This document shows, in pieces, positions 45,431 to 58,430 of a stretch of DNA of 64,000 nt. The first letter of the stretch is position 1. Each line of letters begins with the position of its first letter. The DNA lies in assembly GCA_030549775.1 (NCBI GenBank), contig CM060174.1, forward strand, positions 6,763,391-6,827,390. The letters are read 5' to 3'. The position numbers and the translations under genes were made by a program. The notes under the pieces were generated by a model. That model made no database searches. It saw only the letters and a list, made by a program, of their open reading frames with translations, and was not told the origin of the DNA. This DNA is from Tamarix chinensis. Lineage: Eukaryota; Streptophyta; Magnoliopsida; Caryophyllales; Tamaricaceae.

Positions 45431-46608
45431 AAATCATAGGAAAAAATTAGGGTCGAACTCAAATGTCTTACATATGCAATAATAACACGGCCTCTAGGGT
45501 TACTATTCCTAATTTTAAGCCATTTTCTCATTTTATGGGACTCAGGTAATTCATAGTTATTCCAAATATTCTCCATAATACATTTAGTATATTTTGAACC
45601 ATTTAACACAATAAAATATAAATATTCTACATCTATCCCATATTAACCATAATACCCCTAAGGATGCCAAAATACCCATCCTTTCCAAAAAAAAAACTTA
45701 TAAGCTCAATACCATTATATTTGACCCTTTATTTATTACATCACCATATATATTAACCATACTCATTTTCCATTACCATACTTTATCAAACCCACATTAG
45801 AATACCATATATCATCATAATTCATTTCGGGTTTATAAGATAAGACTTATCATAATAATATCATATAAGTGCATTCTTTCTCATCTTACTCACTTTCCAT
45901 CATATTATCACATCATAACACTAACAACATGAAACTATCAACATAATCCTAATAAAAACATAATCATACATAAAATTCATAAGAAAACTCTAACTATGAC
46001 TTGTATCCTTACCAAAGATATCTGTCTTTAAAGACATATAAACCTAACCCGCCTCTGTGAGATCTCTAAAAAAACATCTAAGAATAAATGATAATACAAA
46101 ATAATAATACAACATTATAACTCATGAAATAAACCAAATAAAATATAAGGTAAAGGAGGGTGAAAAAAAGAGAAAAATAGAAGCAAACCAAAGTCGTACG
46201 GGTAAAACAACTATGGAAAAAGTTGGTGTAATAAATGGAGGGGTTAACAACACCTATTGCCTTAGCTAAATAGGAAAGTAGTGACATTTTCTACCATTGC
46301 TAATTGGGGGGGCAACGACACTCCTTGCAGTCAAGTGGGAATGGCAACAAGAGAAGGTGATGGTGATGGGGTTAGAGTGGTGTGAAAGTCTTAGCATTAA
46401 GAGGACATGTAACATAAGGTGGTGGGGTGATCTGGTAGGTGGTGCTTGGTGGCTATGGTGGCAAGTGGTATGTTAATGTATGGCATCAACAAATATGGCA
46501 TGAAGGAGGGAGAAGAAGGCCATGCTTGGGGGCTGGGTGCTCAATAGAAATGGAGGAAGGGAGGGAGTTAGGCGAGCATTAAATGAGGCGGAGAGATCTT
46601 TGAAAAGG

Positions 46609-46618
46609 CATATATATA
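46609..46618 (-). promoter_or_regulatory. Putative TATA box in member G
   Basis: CTATATATATG on the - strand beside the purine-rich block, followed by CCTTTTC, as in members A and F. Confidence 0.4.
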
Positions 46619-47059
46619 GTGCACATGGTGAATGGTAGAAAAGAGGTTGCGTATAAAACCAATAGGTGAGTCAAGATTAGGAAAAAAAATTATTGGGAAA
46701 CTTTTTTTAATGAAACACATCCCAAGATTTGTGAGAGATGATGGCGGAGATGATCAAATGTTAGGGAAGCTTGGCAAGGAGAGTTTGGTTAGGGAAGAGA
46801 AGAGAGCACACATAAGGATATAGAAGGATAAGAAGGAAATCAGGCTAGAGAAGGAAGAAAAGATGAAAAAAGGAAAAGGAGGGAAAAGAAAATAAGTGTG
46901 GGATTATGGTTAAGATCAAGTTTTAAAATTGTGAGTAAAGAATTAAGGTAAGATTAAAATATCTATCATACATGATTAAGGTTAAGTTAAAATATAAATA
47001 CCTAAAATAAATATTAGAATTTAGTTAAGCTAATAACTACTTAGGATTATTATAGTTTT

Positions 47060-47533
47060 ATATTTCATTTTTTAAAAGAGCAGCATTTGCTAGCATTTTC
47101 ATGGTCTTTGGGTTTATTTCCATCCTAGAGACATCTCTAGGACGTGAAACAGAGGTAAGTAGCCATCCGGTGCTTCCATGGTCGTCGAACAATTGTTTTT
47201 CACAAATGCCTCATTTTTTGCTTGCTTGGATATTGTGTTTTGCCTGAGGCTTGACTTTATATATCAAACTTATTGTTGATACTCGATTACTAGTAGGATG
47301 ACAACAGAGTGGGTTAGGAATGGGAATCCACCAACTTTGACAAGAAAAATAATTTTTTTTACCCATTTAAATCTCTAATTTTTTTATTGGGAAATTTCTA
47401 ATACTTTTCACATTCTTGATTCACTCCACGACAATAAAATCAGATATGATATCTAATACTTGACTTCATACCTAATGACCAATTTTAACTTTTTTCCCGC
47501 AATATAATTTTAATTTATATTCTATATAAAAAA

Positions 47534-47574
<41 letters not shown>

Positions 47575-47850
47575 GTGGGTTTGAAAATGGAGATCCCAAA
47601 TCCATCCCTGATAAGAATCCCCGAACCTTTGAAAAATTATCATCCCTAATGACTAGTGGTGTATGATATATGGTCAAGGACTTTATCTTGAAAATAGTTA
47701 TTAATTTTGTAATAGATAACCTATAACTTTTCAAGAAGATTAAAAAGGAAATTTTGCAACATGCTATTAGTAGAGAGAGCATGCTCCTATTAGTACTAAC
47801 TAATTACTTTTCTAAAATTATAATTGAAATTATTTTTAACTTGTGTTATT
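47060..47850. other. Spacer with (AT)n and possible MITE traces
   Basis: A TA run lies at 47537-47571. GGAATGGGAATCC near 47318 and ATCCATCCCTGATAAGAATC near 47600 resemble the decayed ends of plant hAT-type MITEs that contain GGGGAT repeats; not firm. No gene. Confidence 0.35.

Positions 47851-47851
<1 letters not shown>

Positions 47852-47884
<33 letters not shown>
47852..47884. repeat. (TA)16 microsatellite
   Basis: Uninterrupted AT dinucleotide run. Confidence 0.9.
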
Positions 47885-47892
<8 letters not shown>

Positions 47893-47959
47893 AATTTTTT
47901 CTATAAATAACCGCCTATATTGATATATCTTAGAGTTAAAATAACAATATGCATATTTC

Positions 47960-48470
47960 ATAATATAAATACACATCTTATCCAATAAAGTATATATATT
48001 CTAGGTATTCATTTATAAAACAATAAGAGATGAACATATGTATTATAAATATATATCTTATTAAAAAGAATGCATATATGTACATAACAAATACACTTTA
48101 TAGATGTAAATGTACAAATGCACATCTTTTATCGACAAATACACATATCATAAATATATGATACACATCATATAGTGTTAACTACACATGATATGATAGA
48201 TGTACATCTTATAACAACATTTCTATATAAAGCAATAAGGATCAAATACCATGTTATAAACGCACAACTTATTGGAAAGAATAAATATCTTATCATAATA
48301 TGTGATTCATATCATGTTATAAAAAGACACACCTATTATAGTTGTAAATACACATCCCAAATTTATAAATGCACACTTTATACCTATAAATATACATCTT
48401 ATCAACAAATACAAATATCATAAGAGTAAAATACACATTTTATATTAGTAAATACACATGTTTTAGTGAC
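47960..48470. repeat. Degenerate TACACATCTTAT minisatellite
   Basis: TACACATCTTAT, TACATCTTATAACAACA, TGCACATCTTTTATCGACAA, ATACACATCATAT and similar texts recur with a spacing of about 20-35 bp over 500 bp. No gene is involved; the frame at 48175-48423 is a by-product. Confidence 0.65.
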
Positions 48471-48779
48471 CATAGGCATCAAGAATCGTGCTACTAGTAG
48501 CAAGATGTAACAATTGATTAAAAAGTATTAAAAATTAAAGTAAATGGTATTTAAAATGACTAAAATTTCTATATTAGAACTTGATACACTAATGAGGTGG
48601 AGAGAAGATATATTTAAAAATATAACATAATTTTTTTATTATAAAATAAAATTGAAAACATTATAAATAACCTATTGTAATTATTCATCACAAAAAAAAA
48701 TACTATTGCTACTACTACTACTATTACTATACAATCATAATATGTGATTCATATCTTGTTTTAGCTCTACATACACACA

Positions 48780-50230
48780 ACTAGAGTTGGCAAAAGTTTA
48801 CTTGCCCTACCTGACCCAACTCGACCTATACATAACCCAACCCAACGTAACCCGATAAATTCATCAATGCGATCTGAACAAAACCCGACCTGAAACAAAC
48901 TCGGTCATGACCCAACAAGCTATCAACCCGACCCATCATCAAACCATCCCACTGTCAACTTGACCCAACTCGATAAAAATAAATTCGATATTAACCAATT
49001 ATGAAAAAAGGTAAATAAGTCTTATTATTTATTTAAAGCTTTTAAAAATATTTTTTATTTAAATCTTACTTATTTTTCTTACTTTTATTATGAAATTACT
49101 TATTCACCAATGATATTCTAATTTTACAATTTTTTTTGAATAAAAATACAATATTAAAAATTCATAATAATAAACAAATAAAAATTAATAACAGATTATT
49201 AATCACATGCTTACATGAAATTAAAATTAATTCTTGTAACGAGGTCAATGAGTTAGATTAATTTTGGTGATTAATATTTATTTAACCTAAATCTAAAGTG
49301 ATTCGATCTAAGATTAGCTCAACCCAAATCCAACCCAACCCATTAAAGCCTAAAAACACTTGATTCATCAAATTAACCCAAACTTGACTCATCAAATTAA
49401 CTCAAATACGAAATCATCCCAATACAAGCTTGCTCGGCCCAAACCTGATAGGAATGTAAATAGAGTGGGTCAAGACTAATACACCCATGCCTATATTTGT
49501 ATCTATATCCGATAGGAAAATTTTATCTCAATTTATACCCGTACCTTAAAAGTGTATCCACTAAAACATCCATATACTTATCTATTAGATATTTGTTACT
49601 AGACGGATATTTCGTTTACTTGTTAATAGATAATATCTAGCGGATAAATCCATTACTCAACGGATGAGCCCATATAGAGTTCAACTAAATGATAATTTTA
49701 ACCTTAATTTATACTTTATTTATTTTAAAATTAAGGATAAAAGGATTATTATATATCTAATAAATTGTTATGGATATGGATATAGGTATAGGTTGAAGTA
49801 CGAATATTGATATCCCATACCCGTATCTATATCCAAACCTGATGAGTATGATTTTTCCATCATCCATATCCATTTAAGAATCTGACTGATAAAATCCATT
49901 GGGTTTAGGATAATATCTATCTCATTCACATCCTTAGATCTGATCCGACAAGCTAACCCAACATGATCTGAACCTGACCCAATTCAAAACCAAACTATCT
50001 CAACCCAACCCTAACCCGACCTGATAAATTAACTCAATACAACCTGGATCTATAACGACCCAAAATTGACCTGATCAATAAGGAGACCAAAAATGGCCCC
50101 ACTCGACTCACAACCAACTTATAATGAAAAATGACCCACAAATAAACCTACTCACAGGACTCAACCCACTATAACCCAATCTACCCAACCTGATAGTCAC
50201 CTATACATAAAACTGACACAAGTCAAAACA
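48780..50230. mobile_element. hAT-like non-autonomous element rich in ACCCGACC
   Basis: The left end TAGAGTTGGCAAAAG (about 48782) resembles TAGGGGTGGCAAA, a common end of plant hAT MITEs; the right end read inward is TAGATGTGTTTTGAC. The body is dozens of decayed CCCGACCC, CCCAACCC and CTGACCCAA units. It is interrupted at 49452-49935 by another MITE. No transposase. No 8-bp duplication could be confirmed. Confidence 0.5.
49452..49935. mobile_element. Second hAT-like MITE nested in the ACCCGACC element
   Basis: The left end TAGGAATGTAAATAGAGTGG and the right end read inward AAGGATGTGAATGAGATAGA are imperfect inverted repeats. Between them are ATATCCATACCCGTATCC-like texts in both orientations, the usual content of TAGGGGTGTAAATG MITEs in plants. 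ACCCGACC-type text resumes directly after it. Confidence 0.55.
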
Positions 50231-51465
50231 CATCTACTTTTGTGTGTTTGTGTGTGTATATATATACATATATATTGAGAAAAATCCATCCACGAATAAA
50301 TAGTAGTACAAAAAGAGTAAAATCACAATTATAAATAATTAAATTTAAACTATATGTTAGATTCTCTTAAGATTTGGAGAAGAAAATAGTTACTTTTATG
50401 GGATAATGTACTAAGAAAGTGGAGCACTGATGGATAATATAGAGAGACAAGTAAACATATTTGAACCAAATAGGAGCATGTGACCTCTAAATTTAATAAG
50501 AATTATGCATAAATTATTTATTAAACATCATTATAATAGTTTATGATGATACAAATTTATATTTTTCATAAATAAGGAGGCATCTATACTTGCATTTAAT
50601 TGTAGTTCCAAAATATTTTAAAATTTCAACATAAAGGACCAAAAATACAAAAATATAATGGAAGAAAAAACCAATAGAAATATACATTTTATAGAGAAAT
50701 TTCTAATTTTATGAAAAAAAATGGTTGAAGAAAGGTAACTCCTCAGTTATTATTAGATTTATATGGTTGGTTTATATATAAATTTATAAATTATTTTAGT
50801 TAATATTTTATCTTAAAACTATAAACTTATATGGTTGGTTCACATGAAAATTTATAACCAGATTTAATTAAATTTTTATCATATTTAGTTCATCCACGTA
50901 GTTGTTGACAAACAAAAGCTAAAGACTAAGAGAGTGAAAATCTTATTTGCCACTCTTGGTGCCAAATTGAGGCATATAAATTGCTGCTTATAATTTTATT
51001 TTTGTGTCTTATATTATTATATGCATATAAATTATGGCTTATAACTTTATTTAGGAAAGAAAATAAGTGACAATATTGGAGTTATTATATCTTAAATCAT
51101 GCTGGGGACAATAAAAGGAATTAAAATGCTCCTGAAAAGTGAAGTAAAATAGTAAAAGATATTTAACATAATATTATATTCTTATAATTTAAACAAATGA
51201 AGAAATGGGATAAATAATGTGAGAAGAAATTTTTTTTCAAAAGATTATATTTTCTCGCCCCTTATTTTACAATCTAAATAAGGATGTCATCATGGAAAGG
51301 GATACAAACATGTAATTTATACCAAGTAATTGTATACACCATAAACATTATGAATCTTACTCCTATCATCATGACATTAACACTTTTTAATTAAATTATC
51401 TCTTAGTAGAATTGTCGAAAAATTAATATAAAAAATATCATAATGCACCTTATATTTTTTTTCTA
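50231..51465. other. AT-rich spacer, no gene
   Basis: GT/TA-rich microsatellite at about 50240-50275, otherwise AT-rich sequence without coding signal. Confidence 0.5.
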
Positions 51466-51538
51466 TATATATATATATATTAATATGTTTTTAGCAAAAA
51501 ATTGATGAAAAATAGCTATTACTCATATCACAATTATG

Positions 51539-51553
51539 GTGAAACATAAAGTT
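51539..51553. repeat. LINE-B target-site duplication, left copy
   Basis: GTGAAACATAAAGTT, identical to 56154-56168. Confidence 0.92.
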
Positions 51554-51659
51554 TTTTTTGGTAAGTAAAGTGCATATTGATTAAAATTGAAAATCATATC
51601 ATTGGAATGGGTACATCATAACTTTAAATCACTATGAGAGAGCCAAATGATGAGTTTTC

Positions 51660-54600
51660 TCAAATAGGTGAATCAATATAGTTCATTAGCTTCCTAAAAG
51701 ACTTACAATCCTAGAACTTAATCATTATTTCTGCCATATCAGCAATGATCTACTTCTTTATGTGTCTTGTGCTATTAGTCTCATTGGTAAAGACCCTTTT
51801 ATTTATTTCCTTCCATATGTGGTATAAAGTAGCAACAAGTAGACTTTGAATTAGAATCTTCCTAATTTGAGGACCTCTACCTCCTGTAATAGTCTAGTGG
51901 AGGATTAGGTTTTAGTCTAATATGCTTTGGTTACATCCTATCTTGTGGATTAGTGTTAACCAAATCTCCTTCATAAAGCTGCAATCAAAGAAAATGTGCC
52001 TATGAGTTTCTTGGTGTACATTACATAGTACACAAAGAGGGTTGATTTGCATCCCAATAGATACAAGTCTATCCTTTGTTTGAAGTCTTTCCATAATAGC
52101 AAGCCAAAGTATAAAAGAGTTTACACATTGCTGCTTTATTCCACCATTCAATATTTATGATACCCAAGCCTCCTTCTCTCTTTGGCATGTAAATTTTATC
52201 CCTTGAAACCAGTGAATGCTTTGCTTGCTGTGTAGTCCCACACTATAAAAATTTTCTACATATAGCATTAATTTCTAGGAGAATGTGTTTAGGCATAGGG
52301 AATACTAAACTCTAATAGGCTTAAATACTGAAGAGGATAGATTATATGATTTGCCTTCAACCTACATAGCTGAGTAGTATGGTATGCCAAGATCTTAAAC
52401 AAATTATGAAATTGTCAATCAGGGGTTTATAATGCTATTTGGATAAAAATTTACCATCAAGTGGTACTCCTAGGTAAGTGAAAGGTAATGCACCCTCAGG
52501 TATGTGGAAGTGCTCACAGATTTCTTCTTTAAATTGGTCAGAACAAACACCTCCAGATAATATTTTTAGAGGTATTTAAATTCAATCCTGAGATAGTTGA
52601 GAAGCTATGGAACACTTTAAGGATTGCTTTGATTGAAGAGAAATTGACCCCTGCAGAAGAAAAGAAAGTCATCTACAAACATCAAATTGAATAGCTTTAA
52701 ATTTTTACATTTTGGGTGAGGGGAAAACTTAATATTATTCCAAAGGCTTGAGAGGGATCGATTTAAGAATTCCATAACCAAAACAAAGAGATAAGGAGAT
52801 AAGGGGCCACCTGTTCTGAGCCCTCTGTTAGCTTGGAAAGGAGGATAGAGAATCCCATTAAACTTAATAGAGTAACTAACTATTTTAACAAGGTCATGAT
52901 AATATTCACAAATTAAATGGGAAAGTGAATGGAGAGGAGGATGTTTTCAAGTAGATCCCAATGTATGGAATCATAAGCTTTTTTCGTATCAAGTTTTAGC
53001 ATGATTTTGGGGGATTTATTCTTTTGGTTATATCCTTGAATTAGCTCAATAGAAAGGAGGATATTATCATTAATGGCCCTTCCTTTCACAAATGCAGTTT
53101 GTGTTCCACCTACCAGATCAGACATTACCTCTTGGAGTCTGGAAGTGAGAATAGTTGCTATAATTTTGTACAAGGTGTTGCAGCAAGCAATAGGGCGATA
53201 ATCTCCTGGTTTTGTAGCATTGGGAACCTTTGGGATTAGATTTAGAGTAGTAAAATTCATTAATTTTGGCAAGAACCCAATATCAAAGAATTCACATAAT
53301 GCCTTATGTAGATCTTCATCGATGATGTTCTAATAATTTTTAAAGAAAAAGGAGTTGTAACCATCTGGTCTTAGAGATTTTCCATTTTCTAGAGAGAACA
53401 ATGCCTTGTTAGTATCATCAATCCCAATAGGTATTAAGAGTCTATGTTGATGTTCAACTTTTAATGTGGGTCTTTTTAAGATTATAGTAGGATCAAAAGG
53501 GACCGAGGGAACATCAGCAGTACTCAAGAGTTGAGTGTAGAAGTTATGGAAGATGTCATATATACCTCTCTGATCTATGTTTTCATGTCCTCGATCATTA
53601 TTCAATAAATGAATATTAATTTCTTATTTCCTTCCTTTTACCACTACATGGAAATATTTATTATTGCCATCACTAATAGTAAGCCACTGTGTTCTTGGTT
53701 TTTTATGGTAGAAACTCTCCTCATATTTTGAGAGGTGTTTATAAGTCCTAAGAAGATCAATCTCCTGAGCATGTAATGATTGATCTGAAGGGTCTACAAT
53801 CATATTATGCTAGAGATTTTCCAATACACACTTTGCTTGGTTAACCTTGTCACTAATGGCACCAAACTTAAGCTTGTTAAACTGCTTTAGATGATGTTTC
53901 AATTGCTTGAGTTTGTTGATAATAACTTGCAATTTATTACCAAGGTAACAGTTATTCCAAACAGTTTATACCAAAGGAAGGAAAGTTTTATCTTTAGTCC
54001 ACATATTGTCAAATCAAAAAGGAATTCTTCCCTGAGCCACATTCTGCTAGATATCAACAAAGATGGGCAAATGGTCTGAAATGAGAGGTACCCCAACATG
54101 AGCATAAGCAGCTGCATAATAGTTTGGCCAATTGGGATTGCATAAGACTATCTAACTTCCACCAAAGTTTTTCATGTCCCATCTGTTTATTAGACCATGT
54201 GTAGAAAGAGCCTGTATATCTTAAGTCAATGAAGTAGAGATTATTGATACAAGTTATAAAATATTCCATATCAACTTCATTTACTTCTCCTTGAATCTTT
54301 TTAGTTCTATTAGATACCACATTAAAATATCCCAAAAGAAGCCATGGATTATCCACAGGATAGTGCTAAACAAGCCATTGCCATAGATTTCTCCTTGAAT
54401 GACCATCATTAGAAGTATAGACGATGGTAAGGAAGAAATGAAGGATTTTGTCTTTAGAATTCACCTCACAATATACCTTATAAGCATGGATAGAGATCAC
54501 TTGAACTTGCCATTGATTAGGATCCCATCCCAACCAAACTCTCCCATTATAGTGACAATCATAATTTTGCACCCATTTCCAATTATACATCAAACCTCTA

Positions 54601-54743
54601 GTAACTTTATTTATGTTCTCAACCTTTACTCTAGTTTATATAATACCAACCAAGGTTAGCTTATTTTCCTTATACCATTCTCTTATAGCTTTCTATTTTT
54701 GGGGGTCATTCATACCCCTAATGTTCTAGAAACCTATCTTCAT
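51660..54743 (-). pseudogene. LINE-B ORF2 remnant (endonuclease, reverse transcriptase, zf-RVT)
   Basis: The start is ATG at 54743 (MKIGF, stop, NIRGMNDPQK). The endonuclease continues to about 53900 with VWLGWDPNQWQVQVIS, NPWLLLGYFNVVSNRTKKIQ and TGSFYTWSNKQMG. The reverse transcriptase begins at 53330-53605 (PDGYNSFFFKNY), then 52913-53272 with LIPKVPNATKPGDYRPIACC, TAFVKGRAINDNILL and LKLDTKKAYDSIHWDLL. The catalytic box NLMFVDDFLFF lies with FVDD at 52679-52668. The C-terminal zf-RVT at 51912-52151 keeps CVLC and H-x(7)-C-like residues (CVLCNVHQETHRHIFFDC). At least one frameshift separates each block. Confidence 0.9.
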
Positions 54744-54859
54744 GAAAGCTTAATATGGAACTCTGGGATAAATTACATCTACTTTTCTTTTTGTCTTCTT
54801 GTTACCATTATCCATTTATGATCTCCGGTAAACTCTACTTGATTGAAAAAATTTCCATT

Positions 54860-56121
54860 TCTAGGGGTAATTCTCTATAACCCTGCACTAATTCTTTTCG
54901 TTTTAAGGTGACTATTCTTTGTTCACCAAGAATTGTAGCAATATGATTATGTTAAGGGCTTCCAGTCATAGGTATTACATTGGCATTTCATGGGGTGACA
55001 GGATTTGGGACATGTAAATATCCTTGTGTATTTCTTAAGTGATTGTGTTCAAGTTCCTTGGTTTGTATTCTATAATTGATTACAACCCATTCTCTTCTCT
55101 TTTGTCCTTTTTGGGCATGAGCTATTGGGAAATGATTAATTAGATGGATAGTTTGATTATAGAAATTATGGTAGGGTGGTTTCCATTCTAATTCAACTCT
55201 TTGCTTTAGGATGGATCCATCTGGTTTCTTTACATACACAAACTGAGGTAGAGCTCAATAGGTATCAACCTCTACCAATATACGTGCATAGGAGACTCGT
55301 TCTTTTGCTATAGTGATTGAATCCATACCTATAGGTCTTCCTACACAACTACTTATTCTACCCATGCTCTTAGAGGACCATAGAGTTAAAGGAAGAGCAA
55401 GCAGCTTCATCCAGAGTAGGAGAAATTAGAATTCACTATTTATGAAAGTGAAGGCAGGATGCCAGTGCTTGAGAAGAAATGGGTGATTGAAAAAATTCTA
55501 ACACCCAGCATCAAATATAAAGTTATAATCATCAACATTAGCAAGAGTAAAGAGAAAATAGTTTTCCTCATAAACATGGATCCTCAGCAAGGTGATATTG
55601 GTCTAATTTCTCTTGATGTTGGATTCCATTTGGTAGAAAGATGTCTTATTGCAACACATCATTCCTACCAATGTGTTTTTCTAATATAGGGCCTCAGTCT
55701 CAAGATCCTCTTGTTGCATCTTAGCCATTATGATGCCTCCATGGATAGAAGGTGGTTCATAACTCAAGTCTTGCATCTAGTTCGGTTTCCTATTTGAAAG
55801 AATTATGTCTCGCCATAAAGGTTTAATATCATGAAATCTTCCTGGGTTTCTCTCCTCTTCTTTATATAGATCAATTGGCGCATCAAAAACTTTTGAATTC
55901 GCTTGAATTTCTTCTTCCTCCGTTGCAGTCACAATTGATGGTTTGAGATTTTTAGGGTTTGGGGGCATCCTAATTGGTGAATCAACCCCTTTAACCTATT
56001 CTTCTTTTGTTCCGGAACTTTATCTAACATCATTAGGAGACTGTGGCATCATCAATGGATCTGGTGTCAACTGTGGAGGGGGAGGTGGGTGCTTGGGAGT
56101 TGCTCGCCATTCCTTCGCCAT
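54860..56121 (-). pseudogene. LINE-B ORF1 remnant
   Basis: The start is ATG 56121 (MAKEWRATPKHPPPPPQLTP), the first ATG after the presumed 5-prime end. The middle at 55968-55777 reads EERNPGRFHDIKPLWRDII. The conserved core spans about 55350-55150: GRPIGMDSITIAKERVSYAR, then ILVEVDTY, a stop, ALPQFVYVKKPDGSILKQRV and ELEWKPPYHNFYNQTIH. The knuckle cysteines that follow W+PPY in the family are replaced here. RNA-binding role inferred from family. Several stops. Confidence 0.85.
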
Positions 56122-56153
56122 GTTCTCTAAATTCCTACAATGCGCCAAATTTT

Positions 56154-56168
56154 GTGAAACATAAAGTT
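56154..56168. repeat. LINE-B target-site duplication, right copy
   Basis: GTGAAACATAAAGTT, identical to 51539-51553. Confidence 0.92.
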
Positions 56169-58069
56169 AATGATAGTAAAACATGACAAGTCAAATTTAT
56201 CATAGAAATATGGAGGTAATGATGGTGAAATATGGATGCAACAATGGATAAACACCAAACATAAAATGACAATACATGAAACAGATCATTGTGAAATATC
56301 AATCATATCATGATTAAATCCCAACTACATAACATAAACATGTGGTGAAGCATAAACATTAATGATGGTGGAACAATAACTAATATTAATTTAAATATGG
56401 TGAAAAATAAAGCATATCATAGTGAAATATAACAATAGTGAAAAACATGATGTAACACCCTTATTTCTCACTACCGAAAAAATTCATTTTAAAACATTAA
56501 GAAAGTAGAAAATACCAAACACACTTATGAAAAATGGAGTGTTACCAACACACCTAACATATGATAGACGTCCATTGCCCATCCTATGTTAGATACAAGA
56601 CTAAGAAAACCAATCCAACCAAATATAAGAAATATAATGTGCAAAAGATATAGTATACAGATACTAAAAATAAGAGTTTATATTTATGATTACGACATGT
56701 CTCCAAAATATCTAAATTTCATATAATAGAGTAAACTAAAAGTACTAAAATATAGAAGAGATAAAACATTTGTAGGGTAAAAGCTCAAAATCCTGGTCTC
56801 TCAAGGTCCTAAAAAAGATCTTTGAATGTCCATGCTCACACTCCCCCAAGTCCAACACAAGGCAGGCTCATCCTACAAAACCTACACATGGTTCTTTGTT
56901 CATAGGATTGAGTAAGTGACCAAACAGACGGTAACATCAGTATGCTATGTACTTAGTAAGCCAAGTTAACTCTTTAAAAGGAGCCACAATCATGTAAGAC
57001 TAAGATATAATATAGAAATCATGCTAAAAACATATCATACATACATGATAAAATTAAATTTACATGTGTTATCGTGGTCATAGAATGCATCAAGGTTTCA
57101 TATTATGCCAAACTCAGATAATTCATAACTCATCATACTTTTCATTATAATATAGATATCAAGTATAACCTCATGTAATAAATTAAGAAAGTTATTCAAC
57201 AAATTGTTAGGCTCTTCTATGATCCACTTACACAAATCACCATTAGGTCCATTTTCTAAGTTACCTAATCTGTTAGGTTAATTATTTATAAATTATTATT
57301 CATTTTTTAGAAATGGGTTGGATTGCCACCCCATTATCTCACAATACTATGTAATACATAACAAACCAAAGGACATAAAGTCTAGCCAAAGTTAAGTAGC
57401 CACCAATGGACATAGAGTCAGGTAGATGTAAAGTAAGTATCAATGAACATAAAGTCTTGGTCGAAACTAAATAAACCACCTAGGTCACATGAAACTTTAG
57501 TATTGATATCCCCTAGTACATCATCAATTTCTAGAGTAGGTAAGGCATCGATATCAACTAGATTCTCACAAAAAGGCACCAATAAATTCCTAGAGGCAGA
57601 CAAACCCATGGTAGATTGTAGAGGATTAGGTAATCTAGACCTATTTACTTCTCGATCATCTTTTAATTTAATTAGTTAGTGTTTTATTCTCAGAGAATAT
57701 GTCACATTAGTCTCACATAACAACCAAGAAAACATGCCCATATAACCATTCAAACTCAACTATAATCACCATCCAAAACATGTGATGGGAGTTCTATTAG
57801 CACTTATCCCAGTTTAATCCATGAAGAACCTAGAATATATCATTTAATGGTAGCATCGTAGCATATTTACTCCAATTTTTTCCATTAAAACCTTCTAAAG
57901 TTACTTATTAAGAATACCATGAATTATGAACCAATGAATCCATATAATTAAGTTAGTTAATAAATGTCAGTACACAAGTTCTCATCATTAAAGAGCCATA
58001 TTATAGCATAATATCAAATCTAAAACCATATGAATATAAAAAGAAACAAATATAGCACTATCTAGACAA

Positions 58070-58430
58070 ACTAGTTGATTAGTTTGATTTAGACAAACCC
58101 TAGAGTTTTCTTACAAAACTAGTTGATTGGTTTGGTCATAAAAGTAAGCTATTATAAGACTAGCTAATCGGTTATGATAGACCAGTCGATAATTTTAATT
58201 AAAGACCACCCATAATTCCAACTTAGAACTTATCAATGGGTTGAGCTAACTAGTTGACTATTCTAAAACTCAACTAATTAGTTATTTACAACCAAATGAT
58301 GGGTGAAATTAGAGACCAACCAAAGTCATCACAAATAACCCAATCAGTTATTTAGGCTACCTAGTTAACTGTTCCAAGAACCAGTCGATTGATTTAGCTT
58401 AACCAGGTAGTAAGTTTGCTCCCAAACAAT
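58070..58430. repeat. Cluster of AACCAGTCGACTGGTT-like motifs in member H
   Basis: ACTAGTTGATTGGTTTGG, CTAATCGGTTATGATAGACC, AACTAGTTGACTATTC and CCAGTCGATTGATTTAG recur with short spacers. The implied ancestral 16-mer is a perfect palindrome. Confidence 0.65.

Larger units (their letters stand above)
43975..47054 (-). mobile_element. TGTAA-family member G
   Basis: Left end TGTACTATCCTAAAATTTAT; right end read inward TATAATAATCCTAAGTAG. 5-bp duplications GTTTT at 43970-43974 and 47055-47059 set the length at 3,080 bp. It contains an (AAAAG)n run, an inverted-repeat array (44690-44975), the TTACTTTAAGTGATTAAC motif (44992-45009), a duplicated roughly 175-bp segment (45165-45430) and a purine-rich block (46290-46900) with a TATA element at 46609-46618. 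The frame at 45337-45609 lies over the duplicated segment and is not a recognised gene. Confidence 0.8.
51554..56153 (-). mobile_element. LINE-B: full-length decayed L1-type retrotransposon
   Basis: The element runs from about 56153 (5-prime end) to 51554 (3-prime end, with a short A tract) on the - strand and is flanked by perfect 15-bp duplications. It carries ORF1 and ORF2 in the usual order. The frame is less broken than in LINE-A, but stops and shifts remain in both ORFs. The perfect duplication indicates a younger insertion than LINE-A. It shares the FVDD catalytic box and endonuclease start with LINE-A, so both belong to one family. Confidence 0.93.

Noticed and set aside
57418..57679. 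Opposed open frames on both strands in member H with ordinary-looking composition
   Set aside because: Mutually overlapping, no family recognised, and no counterpart found in the other members.
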